This document shows, piece after piece, positions 21,706 to 23,834 of a DNA stretch of 23,834 nt. The position numbers and the translations under genes were made by a program. The notes under the pieces were generated by a model. The model was not told where the DNA came from and searched no databases. It saw nothing but the letters and a program-made list of their open reading frames with translations. The DNA comes from a virus, in the IMG/VR virus record IMGVR_UViG_3300042477_000155, positions 1 through 23,834 of that record, one strand, 5' to 3'. Position 1 is the first letter of the stretch. Each line of letters opens with the position of its first letter.

Positions 21706-23223
21706 TCAGGCGGTCATTGCGTTCAGTTGGGTGCCAGTCATTGCATACGGCCAATACTTCATCGAAGCAACATTCATGGATGGGTAATCCGTCGGCGCGC
21801 CAGCCCCATACAGGAAATCAAGTGTCACAGGATTGACGATGGCTCCCTGCCCAAGCGGAGTGATCAAAGTCGATGATCCATTGAGGCTTACCGTCGCGCT
21901 TGCTATCGCCGGATTCACCGCAGTAGTCAATGTCCATCCAAACTTGAATGCACCAGCAGACGCGAGTGTTCTGCTTGCCTCAAAGTAAGAGCCACCGGAA
22001 GTATTTGGCGTGTTGCCGTATAGGGTCTTTCCGGCGGTAATCATCGCCATCGACTGCACGGACGAACCCATAAACCGAATGGAACGCGGGAATGCGTTGG
22101 CATCCTTGTTGTACGTCCCGTTGATGGTCATGGTCCCGGCATTGGTGTTGAAACCGAGCGATGCGAGATTGGTCATCTGCACCTGATCCTGAATGCGGGT
22201 CGCCGTGCTAGCCCCGGTATGGATCAAACTGCTGGCACCGTTTCCGGCTTCCATCTGCATCCCCCAAACGTACGCGGTTCCGTTGATGGTTCCGCTGCTT
22301 GATCCGGGGTACGCGAGAATGTTCGTGTAGGTCGTCGACCGGAAAATCTGCACCCGCGTCCATTGGGTAGTGGACAGGCCCGTGATCGACCAAAGACCGC
22401 CGATTTGCTGCACCGGAGCGTTGCCGGGACCGCTGATGATCCTGCAAGTGCTGTCGGCATTGTTGCCCCAAGTCGTTCCTGCCGAATCAAACGCGCCGAC
22501 GCTGAAAGACGTAAGGCTCCCGGCACGAAGCCACAGGCTGATGGTCCGGTTCGTCCCGGTTGTCACGGCTTGCGCGATGGATGCGGACGCTCCTCCGGTA
22601 ACGGTGATCTGCTTTGCACTCGTCGTTCCATCAGGAGCCGTCGCGTAGGTCGTGCCATCCCATGTGATTGCGGCTGGCTTGGACCACGGCGATACGGTCC
22701 AATCAACAGATTGCTGCAACAGATTGATGGACGAACCCTCCAGTAGCAGCCCTCGCGGTGCCTGCGTGGTCGGGTCGTGGTCGAAGCGGGCCGAGGCGTT
22801 GCCAACGGTCCACGAAGTGAACGAGCCGCTGCCGCTAGGCGCCGTCGCATTGATCGTCAGCACTTGCGTCGATGCGTTGTAGGCCGTCACCGGGCCGCTC
22901 ATGTTGTTCCCGCCGTTGCTGATGTAGACCGTCTGCCCGACGAGGTAGCGTCGGTCAACGCCAGCCGTCGCCGTCAGCGTCACCGACTTCGACCCCGTGC
23001 CAATGGCAAGCGAACTGCTTGTGGCGAAGTCCATGCCGTACACCAAGCCATCGTTTCCGGTGTACGTCCCGCCGCTCGCCCTGCTGAACGTCAGGCGCGG
23101 GTCAAGTTGACCCGTGGTGAAGTCAAGGGTGAGCGTGGAGCCGTCGCCATCGTTGCCAAGCAGGACCGCCGACCGGGATGAACCGGACAACGTCGGACGG
23201 GACATTCGGGTGCTGCGGCGCAT
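21706..23223 (-). CDS. Adhesin-like structural protein with carbohydrate-binding modules
   Basis: This is a 505-residue beta-rich protein. Residues 46-63 (FSRASGGTYTGNDGLVYG) and 147-163 (FDHDPTTQAPRGLLLEG) belong to a recurrent phage adhesin entry motif, usually contiguous. Between them is an inserted module (64-145) with GTGSKSVTLTATAG, VGQTVYIS and GSGSFTSWTVG, itself a repeating bead domain in phage fibres. Residues 165-340 resemble a carbohydrate-binding jelly roll ending YVWGMQMEAG; 350-505 look like a second sandwich. It probably binds host or mucosal glycans. The start shares a base with the previous stop (TGATG); Met7 is an alternative. Confidence 0.8.
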   Translation of the reverse strand: MRRSTRMSRPTLSGSSRSAVLLGNDGDGSTLTLDFTTGQLDPRLTFSRASGGTYTGNDGLVYGMDFATSSSLAIGTGSKSVTLTATAGVDRRYLVGQTVYISNGGNNMSGPVTAYNASTQVLTINATAPSGSGSFTSWTVGNASARFDHDPTTQAPRGLLLEGSSINLLQQSVDWTVSPWSKPAAITWDGTTYATAPDGTTSAKQITVTGGASASIAQAVTTGTNRTISLWLRAGSLTSFSVGAFDSAGTTWGNNADSTCRIISGPGNAPVQQIGGLWSITGLSTTQWTRVQIFRSTTYTNILAYPGSSSGTINGTAYVWGMQMEAGNGASSLIHTGASTATRIQDQVQMTNLASLGFNTNAGTMTINGTYNKDANAFPRSIRFMGSSVQSMAMITAGKTLYGNTPNTSGGSYFEASRTLASAGAFKFGWTLTTAVNPAIASATVSLNGSSTLITPLGQGAIVNPVTLDFLYGAGAPTDYPSMNVASMKYWPYAMTGTQLNAMTA

Positions 23224-23762
23224 CAGAACGTCGTTGCGAACACGCCCATCGTCGGCGTGCCGCTTGCGGCCTTGAACTGCACGGTGACGATCTGACAGCC
23301 GACGATGTCCACCAGCGCGGCGGCTGGTTCGACGTTCGCGGCAGCAGCCGTTCCGGGGCTATAAAGGTTCGCCGCCGGGGTTCCGGCCACCTGCGTGATG
23401 ATGGCGAACGGACGCTGCGTACCACCGTCAAGGCTGTAGGTCGGCACCGTACCGCTGCTGAACGTCAGGTTGAAATCCGCAAGGACCGTCGGGATGTAGT
23501 AGGTCAGGCCGTCGGCGGTGTTGACTTCGCCCGTCCATCCCACCACGCGCACGCCCGTCGCCGCGCCAATGCTGGTGCTGCTTGCGTACGGCATGATCCG
23601 TAGCAGGGACGGCGACATCCCATTCAACTGCTGATCGTGAACCACGCCGCTCGTCGGCTTGGTCGATGACAGGGTGGCGATGCTTCCGTAGGACGCTCCC
23701 ACGCTTGCCACGCTGACGTTGCTGAAAATCCGCTGGTAGGTGATGATCGTTGCGTCCGCCAT
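23223..23762 (-). CDS. Probable structural protein, function unknown
   Basis: This is a 179-residue protein starting MADATIITYQRIFSNVSVAS. It is beta-rich and Thr/Ser/Ala-rich with few charged residues, like small virion proteins; one region reads LTYYIPTVLADFNLTFSSG and another VDIVGCQIVTVQFKAASG. GAGG lies 7 bases before the ATG. It overlaps the adhesin-like gene by one base, so the two may form a structural unit, for example a capsid or fibre base. No family is recognised. Confidence 0.75.
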   Translation of the reverse strand: MADATIITYQRIFSNVSVASVGASYGSIATLSSTKPTSGVVHDQQLNGMSPSLLRIMPYASSTSIGAATGVRVVGWTGEVNTADGLTYYIPTVLADFNLTFSSGTVPTYSLDGGTQRPFAIITQVAGTPAANLYSPGTAAAANVEPAAALVDIVGCQIVTVQFKAASGTPTMGVFATTF

Positions 23763-23834
23763 GTGTGCCCTCGTCCTTATGGTAGCGGTGCGTAGCGCAA
23801 CCGCAATGGGTTGTATCAGCCCGACACGAAGCCG
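23763..23834. other. Right-edge leader with a small imperfect hairpin
   Basis: These 72 bases precede the first gene of the window. A hairpin at 23785-23804 pairs GCGG-TGCG with CGCA-CCGC around a 3-base loop with one bulged A. No promoter of good quality is visible. Two minus-strand frames stay open, so the end of a preceding gene cannot be excluded. Confidence 0.4.

Overview
The window is part of a tailed double-stranded DNA phage (Caudoviricetes), or possibly a prophage. Every gene I can support lies on the minus strand, so transcription runs right to left. The DNA is GC-rich and gene-dense, and many junctions are 1- or 4-base stop/start overlaps (ATGA, GTGA, TGATG). A tape measure, tail tube and frameshifted tail chaperones are present without a tail sheath, which points to a siphovirus with a short non-contractile tail. 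A lipobox-bearing lysis-region protein hints at a Gram-negative host. I see no integrase, rRNA, tRNA or CRISPR, and the host cannot be named from sequence alone. Large terminase and portal are absent and probably lie beyond the right edge.

Layout in the direction of transcription. (1) Head, 23762-17519: an unknown probable structural protein, a carbohydrate-binding adhesin-like protein, a small unknown protein, a fused prohead protease/scaffold with a nested scaffold start, a decoration protein, the major capsid protein, a DUF1320 (gp36-like) adaptor and a virion morphogenesis protein. (2) Tail, 17515-11048: tail tube, a G/GT-type chaperone pair joined by a well-formed -1 frameshift signal, a possible terminator protein, a short tape measure protein, two approximately 610-residue tail-tip/baseplate candidates and a small connector. 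(3) Two paralogous tailspikes, 11051-7000, share an N-terminal anchor but have different beta-helix bodies. (4) A lysis-like group of small membrane proteins, 6995-6226. (5) An accessory block: a 619-residue protein with 53 cysteines, a Cys-motif protein, a calcineurin-like phosphoesterase and a small HEXXH protein. (6) A 503-base control region, 2173-2675, with several perfect palindromes, a near-consensus sigma70 promoter and two adjacent hairpins at the predicted transcript start. (7) The probable early operon, 2172-17: DUF1376 replication protein, PD-(D/E)XK-type nuclease, an unknown protein, a winged-helix protein and a coiled-coil protein.

The most notable observations are: the complete frameshift signal in the tail chaperones; the cysteine-rich protein of unknown role; a peptide shared between the capsid protein N-terminus and the protease/scaffold junction, conserved at protein level while its codons differ; the internal scaffold start; and the two-hairpin leader of the early transcript, which resembles a put-type antitermination element in layout only.
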